This document shows, one piece after another, positions 1 to 9,717 of a stretch of DNA of 17,876 nucleotides. The position numbers were made by a program, and so were the translations under genes. The notes under the pieces were generated by a model. The model was given only the letters and a program-made list of their open reading frames with translations. It had not been told where the DNA came from and did no database searches. The stretch is from an uncultured Alphaproteobacteria bacterium. GTDB lineage: Bacteria > Pseudomonadota > Alphaproteobacteria > HIMB59. Where the stretch lies: NCBI GenBank assembly GCA_902575725.1, contig CACGSS010000008.1, positions 1 to 17,876 of the forward strand, given 5' to 3'. Position 1 is the first letter of the stretch; every line of letters starts with the position of its first letter.

Positions 1-1
1 T

Positions 2-2083
2 ACTATAGCAGCATTTATTCCTTTGTTATTTTGGCCAGGCACAACTGGTGGTTTTATGAAGTATATACCTATAACGGTAATATCTGTTTTAGGTTCTAGT
101 TTAGCTATGGCATTAATAGTTATTCCTATAATTGGAACTCAGGCTTATAAAATTAAAAATCTTTTTTTCTTCTTTATTATACCTTTAATTCTATTTGGTA
201 TAATTAATTTTGTTGCATTTAATTTTTTATCTCAGTTAGAATTTGATAGCTACATTAATATTGGTGCAAAAACTATAACAACAATTTCAATTGGTGTTGT
301 TTTGTTTTTTATTTTTAGGTATATAAAAAATAAAGGTTTTTTTCAGAAAATGATTATCCCTAGAATTAATGCTGATGATGACGAAGACCTAACTGATATA
401 GAAAAAGTAGGTTTTTTTACTAAAATTTACCTTTTAATTTTGAGGCTCTGTATAAATAATCCTATTAAAATAGTTTTTCTCTCTTTTATATTGTTAGTTG
501 GTATCTATGGTTCATACGGAAAGTTTGGTAAGGGAGTCACTTTTTTTCCTTCAGTTGAAGCAGAAAATACTAAAGTAATTATTTATGCTACAGGTAATCT
601 ATCAGTTTTAGAAAAAGATAGACTCGTAGCAAAAGTTGAGTCACAAGTATTAAACTTACAACAAAAAAATAATGAATTTGAGTCAGTTTATACCACATCG
701 GGAAATGTTGAGAATAGACAAGAAAGCTCCCCAGATATAATAGGATTTATTGATATAGAATTTAAAGATTGGGATAAAAGAAGAAAAGCAGAAACAATAA
801 TTTCTGAAATAAGAAAAGAAACTTCAGTTATTCCTGGAATTAAAGTTGAAACAAGAACTTTAAGAGCAGGACCTCCAAGGGGCAAGCCTATTGAAATTAA
901 TTTAACTTCGTCTGATCCTAAAATTACAGTTCAAGAACTTAAGAGAATTGAGAAATACCTATCAAGTATATCCGGTTTAAAAGATTTAGAAACATCTCTG
1001 CCCTCTCCCAGTATCGAATATGAACTTTATGTTGATAGAGAAGAAGCAGCAAAATACGGAGCTAGTATTTCAATAATTGGTAATACTATAAAACTTCTAA
1101 CCAGTGGATTAAAATTGAGTGAATTTAGGCCCGATGACAGTGATGAGTCTATACCCATATACCTTCGATTGCCTAAAGAACAGAGAACTATTGATCAATT
1201 AGATAATATCAAAATACCGACTTCTTCTGGCTATGTACCAATTTCAAATTTTACTAAAATTGAAACCAATCAGGAGACAGGAAATTTGACCAGAGTAGAA
1301 CAGAATAGAATTGAAACAATTAAATCAGATGTAACAAGATTTTATCAAACTGATGCTTATGTCAGACTTATTAAACATTGGCTTGGAATTGAAAAATTCA
1401 ATATTCCAAATAACTTTGGTTTAGTTATTCCTGAATTTAATTCAGCAAATATTGATCCTAGAGTAAAAATACAATTTAAAGGAGAGGATGAAAGTCAACA
1501 GAAGTCTAAAGCTTTTCTTCAAAAAGCTTTTTTGATAGCTGTATTTTTAATGGGTTTGATTCTTTTGACCCAATTTAATAGTTTTAGTAGCACCTTGTTA
1601 ATTCTTTTTGCAGTAATTATGTCAACGGTGGGTGTTGTTTTAGGGCTATTAATTACAAAACAACCATTTGGAATTGTCATGAGCGGTATAGGTGTAATCT
1701 CTTTAGCAGGCATAGTTGTAAACAACAATATAGTTTTAATTGATACCTTTGATAGATTAATAAAAAAGACTGATGATGCTAAAGAAGCCATTTTAATGAC
1801 TGGAGCACAAAGATTGAGACCTGTTTTATTGACAACAACCACAACTGTACTTGGTTTACTTCCAATGGCTTTAAAATTAAATATTGATTTTGTTAATTTT
1901 GAATATAGTTATAACTCCCCTGACACTCAATGGTGGGTAGATTTATCGAGGGCAATTGTTTTTGGATTACTTTTTTCTACCTTATTGACTTTACTTGTAA
2001 CACCCTCAGCTTTGATGCTTAAATCAAAATACTTAACTAACTCCTCTAAAAAATTTAAAAAAGTAAGTAAACAAACTCAATAG
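2..2083 (+). CDS. RND-family efflux transporter permease (5'-partial)
   Basis: Inner-membrane proton-driven pump subunit of the AcrB-like RND superfamily, which normally works with a periplasmic adaptor and an outer-membrane channel. The reading frame is open from base 2, so the true start lies outside the window; an apparent TTG start at 23 is internal. About 693 residues are visible. They begin at the end of TM5 (TIAAFIPLLFWPGTTGGFM), followed by TM6 (about 20-43), a periplasmic porter region (about 175-500), TM8-TM12 (about 508-668), and a short basic tail. Family signatures include GIVVNNNIVLID in TM10, the RLRPVLLTTTTTVLGLLPMAL-like stretch of TM11, and TQWWVDL before TM12. Two extra hydrophobic segments (about 53-75 and 91-107) lie between TM6 and TM7, where AcrB has none. 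The substrate cannot be told. The 3' end overlaps pssA on the other strand by 51 bases. Confidence 0.93.
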   Translation, partial: TIAAFIPLLFWPGTTGGFMKYIPITVISVLGSSLAMALIVIPIIGTQAYKIKNLFFFFIIPLILFGIINFVAFNFLSQLEFDSYINIGAKTITTISIGVVLFFIFRYIKNKGFFQKMIIPRINADDDEDLTDIEKVGFFTKIYLLILRLCINNPIKIVFLSFILLVGIYGSYGKFGKGVTFFPSVEAENTKVIIYATGNLSVLEKDRLVAKVESQVLNLQQKNNEFESVYTTSGNVENRQESSPDIIGFIDIEFKDWDKRRKAETIISEIRKETSVIPGIKVETRTLRAGPPRGKPIEINLTSSDPKITVQELKRIEKYLSSISGLKDLETSLPSPSIEYELYVDREEAAKYGASISIIGNTIKLLTSGLKLSEFRPDDSDESIPIYLRLPKEQRTIDQLDNIKIPTSSGYVPISNFTKIETNQETGNLTRVEQNRIETIKSDVTRFYQTDAYVRLIKHWLGIEKFNIPNNFGLVIPEFNSANIDPRVKIQFKGEDESQQKSKAFLQKAFLIAVFLMGLILLTQFNSFSSTLLILFAVIMSTVGVVLGLLITKQPFGIVMSGIGVISLAGIVVNNNIVLIDTFDRLIKKTDDAKEAILMTGAQRLRPVLLTTTTTVLGLLPMALKLNIDFVNFEYSYNSPDTQWWVDLSRAIVFGLLFSTLLTLLVTPSALMLKSKYLTNSSKKFKKVSKQTQ

Positions 2084-2755
2084 AGAGAATAATAAATAAA
2101 CAATAGCAACTAAAAGAGTTGTTTGCCAAAAATAACTTATTAAAAATATTAAAATAACAACTGTAAAAATAATCATAAGTCTAAAATATAGAGTTTTTAC
2201 TTTTAGATTTTTAACAGAGGGAGTCGGAACCCTACTAATCATCATAGCGCCCGCAAATATAATTAAAAAGGCACTTACAATAGGATAGTTGATAGTAAAT
2301 TGTATATGTTCAATAAAATTTAGATAAAGCGGGATCATTATAATACCTGCGGCAGCTGGTGAGGGAATGCCATAAAATACTTTGCTTTGCTCTCTCATAT
2401 TTTCAATATTGAAACGAGCAAGTCTAAGGGCCGCACAAATAATGTAAAAAAGACTTATAACCCAACCAATTCTACCAAGCTCATGAGTGAAACTTAAATT
2501 TATAAGTAAAGATGGTGCTAATCCAAAACTAATAAAATCTGATAAAGAGTCTAATTCAGCTCCAAATTGGGATGATTTTTTTAATTTTCTAGCCATCCAT
2601 CCATCAAAGAAATCGAAGAAGGCTGCTAGCATTATCATAAGCACAGCAATTTTAAAATTACTTTGAATTGAGAACTTTATTGAGGAAATACCTGCAATAA
2701 GTGACATTAATGTAATTAAATTAGGTATAAATTTAGTGAGCGGATGTTCGGTCAT
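2033..2755 (-). CDS. pssA: CDP-diacylglycerol--serine O-phosphatidyltransferase
   Basis: Makes phosphatidylserine from CDP-diacylglycerol and L-serine in the inner membrane, the committed step to phosphatidylethanolamine. The protein has 240 residues and is mostly membrane helices. It carries the complete CDP-alcohol phosphotransferase signature DG-x2-AR-x8-G-x3-D-x3-D: D51, G52, A55, R56, G65, D69 and D73. The length fits the integral-membrane (type II) PssA family rather than the soluble enterobacterial enzyme. The ATG lies 8 bases after the psd stop codon, so both genes are probably on one mRNA, made in the order psd then pssA. The last 17 codons overlap, antisense, the end of the RND permease gene. 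No clear Shine-Dalgarno sequence precedes the start. Confidence 0.96.
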   Translation of the reverse strand: MTEHPLTKFIPNLITLMSLIAGISSIKFSIQSNFKIAVLMIMLAAFFDFFDGWMARKLKKSSQFGAELDSLSDFISFGLAPSLLINLSFTHELGRIGWVISLFYIICAALRLARFNIENMREQSKVFYGIPSPAAAGIIMIPLYLNFIEHIQFTINYPIVSAFLIIFAGAMMISRVPTPSVKNLKVKTLYFRLMIIFTVVILIFLISYFWQTTLLVAIVYLLFSLLSLFTYFFKFFRGVS

Positions 2756-2763
2756 CTAAATGT

Positions 2764-3426
2764 CTAGATCTTTTTATATTCTCTGGATTGTATATTTTTG
2801 TTATTTTTAAAATCTCTAGCAATGATAGTTTCACCACCTATACATTGCTGACCAATGCTTACCATTAAATTGTAGGAGTTGGGAAATTCTATATCTACTC
2901 TACTTCCGAACTTGATAATTCCATATCTATCACCTTGGTTTACTTTCTCATTAGTTTTGAGATAACAAATTATTCTTCTAGCAATTAAACCAGCTATTTG
3001 TGTTATGTATATAACGTTAGATCCGGACTTAAGAGTTAATCTTAATCTTTCATTATCTTCACTTGCTTTGTCTAAATTTGCATTAATGAATTTACCCTCA
3101 ATATAATCAATTTTTGTAATTTGACCTGAAATTGGCAATCTTTGGATATGTACATTAAATACGCTCAAAAAAATTGAAACTTTGGTATAACTTTTTTTTC
3201 CCTCTTTATACTCACTAATATTTGTAATTAATCCATCTGCTGGACTTAATAAGATATCATCACCTAATGGAACGACTCTTTCAGGATCTCTAAAAAAATA
3301 AAATGTAAAAATTAATAATATTAAAAAAATTAAAAATAGAGGTTTATATATGAAGTAAAAAAAAATTACTAATAAGGATAGTATTATTAGCGCAGCAGAA
3401 ATTTCTTTGTGGAACTTGAAATACAT
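2764..3426 (-). CDS. psd: Phosphatidylserine decarboxylase proenzyme, short form
   Basis: Decarboxylates phosphatidylserine to phosphatidylethanolamine using a pyruvoyl group made by self-cleavage. At 220 residues it matches the short PSD form common in alphaproteobacteria. The N-terminus has hydrophobic segments (about 10-45) followed by FFRDPER. SPADG is at 61-65, and VFNVHIQRLP (89-98) holds a conserved histidine. Self-cleavage is expected at G174-S175 in KFGSRVDIEFP, where S175 would become the pyruvoyl group; that assignment rests on family knowledge. The gene is first in a two-gene unit with pssA, and together they encode the whole PE branch. It is divergent from icd, with 94 bases between the starts. 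No Shine-Dalgarno sequence is visible. Confidence 0.96.
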   Translation of the reverse strand: MYFKFHKEISAALIILSLLVIFFYFIYKPLFLIFLILLIFTFYFFRDPERVVPLGDDILLSPADGLITNISEYKEGKKSYTKVSIFLSVFNVHIQRLPISGQITKIDYIEGKFINANLDKASEDNERLRLTLKSGSNVIYITQIAGLIARRIICYLKTNEKVNQGDRYGIIKFGSRVDIEFPNSYNLMVSIGQQCIGGETIIARDFKNNKNIQSREYKKI

Positions 3427-3520
3427 AAGATGGAATTATTATCTGAATTGTATAATTTGATCAATAAAATAGATTTTTTTTATTAATTTAATCTGTTATA
3501 CAGTCAATATCTCTATATAA
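3427..3520. promoter_or_regulatory. Divergent promoter region, psd / icd
   Basis: These 94 bases separate the start codons of psd (-) and icd (+), so promoters for both units should lie here or close by. The stretch is almost all A and T, with many -10-like hexamers: TATAAT at 3451-3456 and TATACA at 3497-3502 on the + strand. None is paired with a clearly spaced -35. TTGATC (3457-3462) followed by TATTAA is the most regular + strand pair I can see. No operator palindrome or riboswitch fold was found, and neither flanking gene has a recognisable ribosome binding site. The promoter role follows from gene orientation; exact sites are not resolved. Confidence 0.45.
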
Positions 3521-4732
3521 ATGGCAAAAATTTCAGTAAAAAATCCTGTGGTCGAATTAGATGGTGATGAAATGACAAGGATTATATGGGATTTTATTAA
3601 ACAAAAGCTCATTCTTCCATATCTTGATATAGATCTCAAATATTACGACTTATCTGTGCAAAATAGAGATCAAACAAATGATGAAATTACAGTTGAGGCT
3701 GCAAAAGCAATTAAAAAATTTGGGGTTGGTATAAAATGTGCAACGATCACCCCTGACGATAATAGAGTTTCGGAATTTAAACTAAAAAAAATGTGGCGTT
3801 CTCCGAATGGAACTATAAGAAATATTTTAGATGGAACTGTTTTTAGACAGCCAATTATATGTAAAAATATTCCAAGAATTGTAAGAACATGGGATGCACC
3901 TATTGTAGTTGGTAGGCATGCGTTTGGTGACCAATATAAAGCTACAGAAATGAGGATCGAAAAACCAGGAAAACTCTTTATGAAATATGTTGATGAAGAG
4001 GGAAAAATAGAGGAAAAAGAAGTTTTTAAATTTCAAAATCAGGGTGTTGCTCTCTCGATGTATAATATAGATGAGTCGATAAGAGGTTTTGCAAGAGCTT
4101 GTTTTAATTATGGATTAAAATTAAAATGGCCTGTATACCTCTCAACAAAAGATACTATTTTAAAAAAATACGATGGAAGATTTAAAGAGATATTTAATGA
4201 AATTTTTCAGAAAGAATTTAAAACTGATTTTGAAAATAACCAAATAGTTTACGAACACCGTCTTATTGATGATTTAGTTGCATCTTCAATGAAATGGTCA
4301 GGTAACTTTATTTGGGCTTGCAAGAATTATGACGGAGACGTTCAGTCAGATGCAGTTGCACAGGGGTTTGGTTCTTTGGGTATGATGTCTAGTGTTTTAA
4401 TGACACCTGATGGCAAAACAATTGAAGCTGAGGCTGCTCACGGAACGGTAACTAGACATTACAGGCTACATCAAAAAGGAGAAAAAACTTCAACAAATCC
4501 TATAGCATCAATATTTGCTTGGACAAAAGGTTTAAATTTTAGAGGTGAGTTCGATGGCAACGATGAACTTATTAAGTTTTCAAAGGCACTTGAAGAAACC
4601 TGTATTGAAACTGTGGAGTCTGGTCAAATGACTAAGGACTTAGCAATACTTGTAGACAAAAATTCGCCGTGGATGAATACTGAAGATTTTTTAAATTGTC
4701 TTGATAAAAATCTTCAAACTAAATTAAATTAA
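3521..4732 (+). CDS. icd: Isocitrate dehydrogenase, NADP-dependent
   Basis: Oxidatively decarboxylates isocitrate to 2-oxoglutarate in the cytosolic TCA cycle, making NADPH. The protein has 403 residues and belongs to the homodimeric IDH subfamily shared by many alphaproteobacteria and eukaryotes, not the E. coli Icd type. It begins [20 protein letters not shown], which is typical of that subfamily. Substrate-site residues lie in KCATITPDD (72-80) and SPNGTIRN (94-101). The metal and isocitrate motif NYDGDVQSD is at 269-277, and the cofactor segment [11 protein letters not shown] is at 304-314. NADP use is inferred from subfamily. The ATG follows TATATAA with no Shine-Dalgarno sequence. The gene stands alone, and its stop codon overlaps the end of convergent alaS by 4 bases. 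Confidence 0.97.
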   Translation: MAKISVKNPVVELDGDEMTRIIWDFIKQKLILPYLDIDLKYYDLSVQNRDQTNDEITVEAAKAIKKFGVGIKCATITPDDNRVSEFKLKKMWRSPNGTIRNILDGTVFRQPIICKNIPRIVRTWDAPIVVGRHAFGDQYKATEMRIEKPGKLFMKYVDEEGKIEEKEVFKFQNQGVALSMYNIDESIRGFARACFNYGLKLKWPVYLSTKDTILKKYDGRFKEIFNEIFQKEFKTDFENNQIVYEHRLIDDLVASSMKWSGNFIWACKNYDGDVQSDAVAQGFGSLGMMSSVLMTPDGKTIEAEAAHGTVTRHYRLHQKGEKTSTNPIASIFAWTKGLNFRGEFDGNDELIKFSKALEETCIETVESGQMTKDLAILVDKNSPWMNTEDFLNCLDKNLQTKLN

Positions 4733-7398
4733 ATCTGATTTTTAATACTTAAAAAAGCTTGATTTAATTGATCTTTTTTGTTGCCACCAGCTTGAGCAAA
4801 GTCAATTCTTCCCCCACCACCTTTTGAACCGAGTATATCAAAAGTACTTTTTATTAGTACTCTGGCATCATAAGTATCTATTAAATCGTTAGTTAATCCA
4901 ACTATGATAGATACCTTATCCTCATTTGTAGTAATGCAAACCAAAATAGATTTAGATTTTTCTAATTTAAATTTATCAAAAATTGATCTGAGTTCTTTGG
5001 GAGGCAAGTTTTCTATTAATTGAGAAACAAAATTAATTCCATTTATATTTGTTTCTTCTATTTTATTATTTTCCTCATTTGAGAGTATTGATTTATTTTT
5101 TAATTTATCTAAATAATTTTCTAACTTCTTTATATAAAGGTTTTTATTTTCCTCACTAAAACTTATTTTTCCATTAAATTTGTTTATTTGTGAGATTAAG
5201 TTAATGATTTTATCATCAAGTTTTTTTTCAAGTAATTGATCCTCTTTTAGTTTATTACTAATAAATTCATCTACCTTATTACCAGTGCAAGCCTCTATTC
5301 TCCTTACTCCTGATGAAACAGACTCTTCACTTATAATATAAAATTTCTCTATATCTTTAACGTTTGATACATGCGTTCCCCCACATAACTCAATTGAATA
5401 AGGTTTATTATTATGTTCTCCCAGTGTAACAACTCTTACCTCTTCACCATATTTTTCTCCAAACAAAGCCATAGCTCCTTGTTTAATTGCTTCTTCTTGA
5501 GATTTAATTTCAATTTGTGTCTCATGATCATTAGAAATTATATTTGTTACCTCTTTTTGAACAGTATCTATTTGCTTTGATGATATTTGTTTATTATGAC
5601 TGAAGTCAAAACGTAATTTATTCTCATTAACTAAAGATCCGCGCTGAGCTACATGAGGTCCTAAATTATTTCTCAAAGCGGCATGAAGCAAATGTGTAGC
5701 AGAATGATTTTTTTTAATTAATTCCCTTAAACTACTATCTATTTTAAGTTTAACTTCATTTCCTATTTTAAAATTGCCTGAAATTACATTACCAAAATGG
5801 ATAAAAATGCCTTGAGGGGTTTTTCTAGTATCTGTCACTTTAAATTCTGCGTTTTCTGTGGAAATTATGCCTTCATCTCCAACTTGCCCACCAGACTCTG
5901 CATAAAAACATGACTCATCTGTGATAATTGCTGATTTTTTTATTTTATTACTTAATTCATCAACCACTTCTGAGTCTATGACTAAAGCAGTTACATTTGC
6001 CTTTAAAGTAGTTTCATCATATCCTTTAAATACTGTTGGTTTTGTTTTCCTTGCAATATCAAACCATAGCTTTTCAGTATTTCCATCACCGCTACCCTTC
6101 CATGAAGATCTAGCTTCCTCTTTTTGTAGCTTCATTGATGCATCAAAAGACTCTAAATCAACATCGATTTTCTTTGATTTAAGATAATCTTGTGTTAAGT
6201 CAAGGGGAAATCCAAAGGTGTCATATAATTTAAATGCGATTTTGCCGTCTAATTTATTATTTTTTATATTAGGTATTTCTTGTCCGAGTATCTCTAAGCC
6301 TTTACTTAAAGTTTCTCTAAATTTTATTTCCTCATTGTAGAGAGTTTCCTTAATAGCCTCAGCTCCAGTGTTAAGTTCTCGGAAGAAATCGCCCATTAAG
6401 TTTTGCAATTCATCAAAAATTTTGTGAAATAATGGTTCTGAAGAGCCTAATGTATAAGCATGTCTTATTCCCCTTCTTAATATTCGCCTTAATACATACC
6501 CTCTCCCCTCATTTGAAGGTAAAACCCCATCAGCTATTAAAAAAGAGGAAGCCCGTAAGTGATCTGCTATGACTCTAAAACTAGATTTATTTTGTTCAGA
6601 TATTTTTTTTTGTATAAACTCTTGAGTTACATCAATAATATTTGAAAATAGATCAGAACTATAATTGTCATTACTACCATTTAATAACGCTGTTATTCTT
6701 TCTAGACCCATCCCAGTGTCTACACATGGTTTAGGTAAATCAAGTCTAGTATTTTTGTTTACCTGCTCATACTGCATAAAAACTAAATTCCATATTTCAA
6801 TGAAACGATCACCATCTTCGTCAACTGAACCTGGGGGGCCACCAAAATATTTATCGCCATGATCATAAAATATCTCCGAACATGGTCCGCAAGGTCCTGT
6901 GTCACCCATTGACCAAAAATTATCAGAACTTGAAATTTTAATTATTTTACTATCGGGTAAATTTGCTATCTTTTTCCAAAATTTTTCTGCAACTTCATCA
7001 TCATGATATATAGTAACTAATAATTTATCTTTATTTATTTTAAATTCTTTAGTGATTAAGTTCCAAGCATATAGAATTGCTTGCTCTTTGAAATAATCAC
7101 CAAAAGAAAAATTTCCTAACATCTCGAAGAAAGTATGATGTCGAGTTGTAAATCCAACATTCTCTAAATCATTATGTTTTCCTCCTGCCCGAACACATTT
7201 TTGAGAGGTCGTAGCTCTTTTGAAGTCTAACTGTTCCATACCTGTGAAAACATTTTTAAATTGAACCATTCCTGAATTAGCGAACATTAGAGAGGGGTCA
7301 TTTTCTGGAACTAAAGATCCAGATTTGACATGCGTATGATCATTATTTTTAAAATAATTGATAAACGCATTTCGGACTTCATTAGAGTTCATATTCAT
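4729..7398 (-). CDS. alaS: Alanine--tRNA ligase
   Basis: Charges tRNA-Ala with alanine in the cytosol and edits mischarged serine and glycine. The protein has 889 residues, a normal full length. The class II catalytic core is N-terminal, with [19 protein letters not shown] at 61-79 and [15 protein letters not shown] at 165-179. The editing domain carries the zinc-binding pattern H565-x3-H569 (HSATH) and C672-x3-H676 (CGGTH). The C-terminal DHHA1 region ends with the glycine-rich [16 protein letters not shown] motif. It follows recA after 32 bases with no terminator, so the two are probably co-transcribed, an arrangement common in alphaproteobacteria. The start is ambiguous between M1 and M3 (MNMNSNEVR), and neither has a clear Shine-Dalgarno sequence. 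The tRNA-Ala(UGC) substrate is encoded in the rrn spacer of this window. Confidence 0.97.
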   Translation of the reverse strand: MNMNSNEVRNAFINYFKNNDHTHVKSGSLVPENDPSLMFANSGMVQFKNVFTGMEQLDFKRATTSQKCVRAGGKHNDLENVGFTTRHHTFFEMLGNFSFGDYFKEQAILYAWNLITKEFKINKDKLLVTIYHDDEVAEKFWKKIANLPDSKIIKISSSDNFWSMGDTGPCGPCSEIFYDHGDKYFGGPPGSVDEDGDRFIEIWNLVFMQYEQVNKNTRLDLPKPCVDTGMGLERITALLNGSNDNYSSDLFSNIIDVTQEFIQKKISEQNKSSFRVIADHLRASSFLIADGVLPSNEGRGYVLRRILRRGIRHAYTLGSSEPLFHKIFDELQNLMGDFFRELNTGAEAIKETLYNEEIKFRETLSKGLEILGQEIPNIKNNKLDGKIAFKLYDTFGFPLDLTQDYLKSKKIDVDLESFDASMKLQKEEARSSWKGSGDGNTEKLWFDIARKTKPTVFKGYDETTLKANVTALVIDSEVVDELSNKIKKSAIITDESCFYAESGGQVGDEGIISTENAEFKVTDTRKTPQGIFIHFGNVISGNFKIGNEVKLKIDSSLRELIKKNHSATHLLHAALRNNLGPHVAQRGSLVNENKLRFDFSHNKQISSKQIDTVQKEVTNIISNDHETQIEIKSQEEAIKQGAMALFGEKYGEEVRVVTLGEHNNKPYSIELCGGTHVSNVKDIEKFYIISEESVSSGVRRIEACTGNKVDEFISNKLKEDQLLEKKLDDKIINLISQINKFNGKISFSEENKNLYIKKLENYLDKLKNKSILSNEENNKIEETNINGINFVSQLIENLPPKELRSIFDKFKLEKSKSILVCITTNEDKVSIIVGLTNDLIDTYDARVLIKSTFDILGSKGGGGRIDFAQAGGNKKDQLNQAFLSIKNQI

Positions 7399-7430
7399 GG
7401 AATATAGATTAATTTAACTGAAATTTAATA

Positions 7431-8492
7431 TTATTCTTTAGAGTTTTTTTCGACGGTTTCTTCTGTTGTGGAAGGGGGTGGATCAATCATAAGCTCTTCA
7501 ACAGTGTCAGAATTTGATCTTATTCTATTTTCTATTTCATTCAATAATTCAGGATTGTCCTTTAAAAACTGTTTTGTATTTTCTCTACCTTGACCAATTT
7601 TTTCGTCTTTGTAAGAATACCACGCTCCAGACTTATCTATAATATCAGCTTGAACACCTAAATCTATGATTTCGCCAATTTTAGAAATTCCTTCACCATA
7701 CATAATGTCAAATTCAACCATTTTAAAAGGAGGAGCCATTTTATTTTTGACAACCTTCACTCTTGTTTGATTTCCAATAATATTATCTTTATCTTTGATT
7801 GCACCAATCCGTCTAATATCTAGTCTTACAGAGGAGTAAAACTTCAAAGCATTACCTCCAGTGGTGACCTCAGGACTTCCAAACATTACACCTATTTTCA
7901 TTCTAAGTTGATTAATAAAAACAACCATTGTATTTGTCTTTGAGATGGAGCTAGTCAGTTTTCTAAGCGCTTGGCTCATTAGCCTTGCCTGAAGTCCAGG
8001 TAAAGAGTCTCCCATTTCACCCTCTAATTCTGCTCTAGGAACTAATGCTGCTACTGAGTCTATAACTAATAAATCTATACCTTCAGATTTTACAAGAGTA
8101 TCTGAGATCTCCAAAGCCTGTTCACCAGTATCTGGTTGAGATATCAATAACTCATCAATATTCACTCCAAGTTTTTTTGCATAACCTGGGTCTAATGCAT
8201 GTTCAGCATCAATAAAAGCGCAAGTTCCTCCAACTTTTTGAGCTTCCGCAATTATATGTAATGTTAGAGTTGTTTTACCCGAACTTTCTGGGCCATAAAC
8301 CTCAATGACTCGTCCCTTAGGTAAACCACCTATGCCTAGAGCTATATCTAGACCAAGAGAGCCTGTTGAGTATACATCAATATTTGCATCGATATCTTTC
8401 TTTCCAAGCATCATTATGGAGCCCTTACCATATGATTTTTCAATATTACTGATAACAGATTTAAGCTTGTTTAAATTTTCTTTTTTATCCAT
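7431..8492 (-). CDS. recA: Recombinase RecA
   Basis: ATP-dependent strand-exchange protein for homologous recombination and repair, and coprotease for LexA-type repressors where they exist. The protein has 353 residues. Walker A GPESSGKT is at 67-74 and Walker [11 protein letters not shown] at 141-150. The L2 and ATP-sensing segment [20 protein letters not shown] and the following [16 protein letters not shown] are intact. The C-terminus is acidic ([16 protein letters not shown]), as expected for an autoregulatory tail. It is first in a recA-alaS unit and divergent from the DUF3553 gene, with only 51 bases between the starts. I see no GTTC-N7-GTTC alphaproteobacterial SOS box in that gap, so LexA control is not supported by the sequence. 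Confidence 0.98.
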   Translation of the reverse strand: MDKKENLNKLKSVISNIEKSYGKGSIMMLGKKDIDANIDVYSTGSLGLDIALGIGGLPKGRVIEVYGPESSGKTTLTLHIIAEAQKVGGTCAFIDAEHALDPGYAKKLGVNIDELLISQPDTGEQALEISDTLVKSEGIDLLVIDSVAALVPRAELEGEMGDSLPGLQARLMSQALRKLTSSISKTNTMVVFINQLRMKIGVMFGSPEVTTGGNALKFYSSVRLDIRRIGAIKDKDNIIGNQTRVKVVKNKMAPPFKMVEFDIMYGEGISKIGEIIDLGVQADIIDKSGAWYSYKDEKIGQGRENTKQFLKDNPELLNEIENRIRSNSDTVEELMIDPPPSTTEETVEKNSKE

Positions 8493-8543
8493 TTGATTCT
8501 ATAGTAAATAGTAAATATTTGTTTCTACTTAACAAGAGTAATA
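8493..8543. promoter_or_regulatory. Divergent promoter region, recA / DUF3553-moaA operon
   Basis: These 51 bases lie between the recA start (-) and the DUF3553 start (+) and must hold or adjoin the promoters of both units. On the recA strand there is TTGTTA, then a short direct repeat of TTTACTA giving TACTAT-type -10 candidates. On the + strand the only useful element is AAGAG a few bases before the DUF3553 ATG, a weak Shine-Dalgarno sequence. No GTTC or GAAC half-site of the alphaproteobacterial SOS box is present. Exact promoters are not resolved. Confidence 0.4.
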
Positions 8544-8735
8544 ATGGAAAATAACTATAATTTTAGCGATTTTATACCAGGTACAATCGTGGAGTGCCCT
8601 TCTCAGCCAGATTGGGGCCTGGGTCAAGTTCAATCTTGTATAAATAGTAAAATCACTATTAACTTTGAGAACGTAGGGAAAAAAGTTATAGATTTAAATG
8701 TAGTTGATTTAAAGATACACGAAAATGCTGACTGA
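8544..8735 (+). CDS. DUF3553 family small protein
   Basis: A 63-residue protein with the DUF3553 core: IPGTIVECPSQPDWGLGQV (residues 11-29), then a NFENVGKKVIDLNVV segment. DUF3553 proteins are small, mostly alphaproteobacterial and of unknown role; the fold resembles the small beta domains found at the C-terminus of some UvrD/CarD-like proteins, but that comparison is inference. The gene is first in a + strand unit with moaA, nadK and a secreted protein. Its last 11 bases overlap the moaA start, which suggests translational coupling. The nearby recA is divergent. A weak AAGAG precedes the ATG. It has no signal peptide or membrane segment and is likely cytosolic. Confidence 0.85.
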   Translation: MENNYNFSDFIPGTIVECPSQPDWGLGQVQSCINSKITINFENVGKKVIDLNVVDLKIHENAD

Positions 8736-9714
8736 TAATTTTAAAAGAAAAATTGATTACTTGAGAATATCTGTCACTGATAGATGTGATTTAAGATGCA
8801 CTTATTGTATGGCTGAGGATGTAACCTTCTTGCCTAGACAAGAAGTTTTATCAATTGAAGAAATTATTAAACTTACAAATATTTTTAATGAGTTAGGTGT
8901 AAAAAAATTTCGATTAACAGGTGGCGAACCTCTTGTAAGAAAAAACATAGTTTCAATTATAGAACATTTAAATTACCTAAAAAATCAGGGTAAAATTTCA
9001 GAGCATACTTTAACTACAAATGGTACGAATTTATCAAGATATGCTTCTATTCTTAAAAAGAATGGTGTTGAAAGAATAAATGTTTCTCTTGATAGCTTAA
9101 ATACTGAAAGTTTTAGGAAAATAACTAAATGGGGAGATCTTAGTAAAGTTTTAAATGGGATAGAGGCAGCTAAACAAGAAGGAATAAAGATAAAAATAAA
9201 TACTGTTTTGACTCAAAATTTCAATGACAAAGAAATATTTGATATTTTAGATTGGTGTAAAAAAAATCATTTTGATATTTCGTTAATTGAAATAATGCCC
9301 ATTGGTGATATTGGAGAAAAGCGATTTAATCAATATTTATCAATGAAGAAATTTGAAGAGGATTTAGTAAATAAATTAAATTTAATTCCCTCTAAACACA
9401 GAACTAATGGCCCCTCTAGGTACTATGAGTATTCTAATCATAAATCAAAAATTGGTATTATATCCGCTATTTCTCATAACTTTTGCGATACTTGTAATAG
9501 AGTAAGACTTACATGTACTGGTAAGTTATATATGTGTTTAGGACAAAATGATTTTGTAGATTTAAAATTTGCCCTAAGAAATCAAACAAAAAATGATATT
9601 ATTGCTTTAATAGAATATGCCATGTCAATTAAACCAAAAGCACATAACTTTGAAATTCAAAAAGATAATTTTGAGGGATATGTTAATCGTTATATGAATG
9701 AGACTGGAGGTTAA
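8725..9714 (+). CDS. moaA: GTP 3',8-cyclase MoaA (molybdenum cofactor synthesis)
   Basis: Radical SAM enzyme that converts GTP to 3',8-cyclo-GTP, the first step of molybdopterin synthesis. The protein has 329 residues, normal for the family. The N-terminal cluster motif is C21-x3-C25-x2-C28, with the SAM-binding LTGGEP at 64-69. The second cluster motif is C254-x2-C257-x13-C271 (CDTCNRVRLTCTGKLYMC). The protein ends in the conserved C-terminal double glycine (G328-G329) needed for catalysis, so the stop position is right. The start overlaps the DUF3553 gene by 11 bases. The other moa/moe genes are not in this window, although a MoCF-type domain protein lies at its far end. Confidence 0.97.
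   Translation: MLTDNFKRKIDYLRISVTDRCDLRCTYCMAEDVTFLPRQEVLSIEEIIKLTNIFNELGVKKFRLTGGEPLVRKNIVSIIEHLNYLKNQGKISEHTLTTNGTNLSRYASILKKNGVERINVSLDSLNTESFRKITKWGDLSKVLNGIEAAKQEGIKIKINTVLTQNFNDKEIFDILDWCKKNHFDISLIEIMPIGDIGEKRFNQYLSMKKFEEDLVNKLNLIPSKHRTNGPSRYYEYSNHKSKIGIISAISHNFCDTCNRVRLTCTGKLYMCLGQNDFVDLKFALRNQTKNDIIALIEYAMSIKPKAHNFEIQKDNFEGYVNRYMNETGG
9706..9710 (+). promoter_or_regulatory. Ribosome binding site of nadK
   Basis: GGAGG lies 7 bases before the nadK ATG and matches the CCUCC at the 16S 3' end in this window. It is the clearest Shine-Dalgarno sequence among the protein genes here, most of which have none. It sits inside the final moaA codons, including those for the essential C-terminal Gly-Gly, so one stretch serves both genes. 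Confidence 0.85.
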
Positions 9715-9717
9715 TAG

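Noticed and set aside
5921..6862. Small + strand reading frames opposite alaS
   Set aside because: Shadows of the alaS coding frame with no start signals or recognisable protein features.
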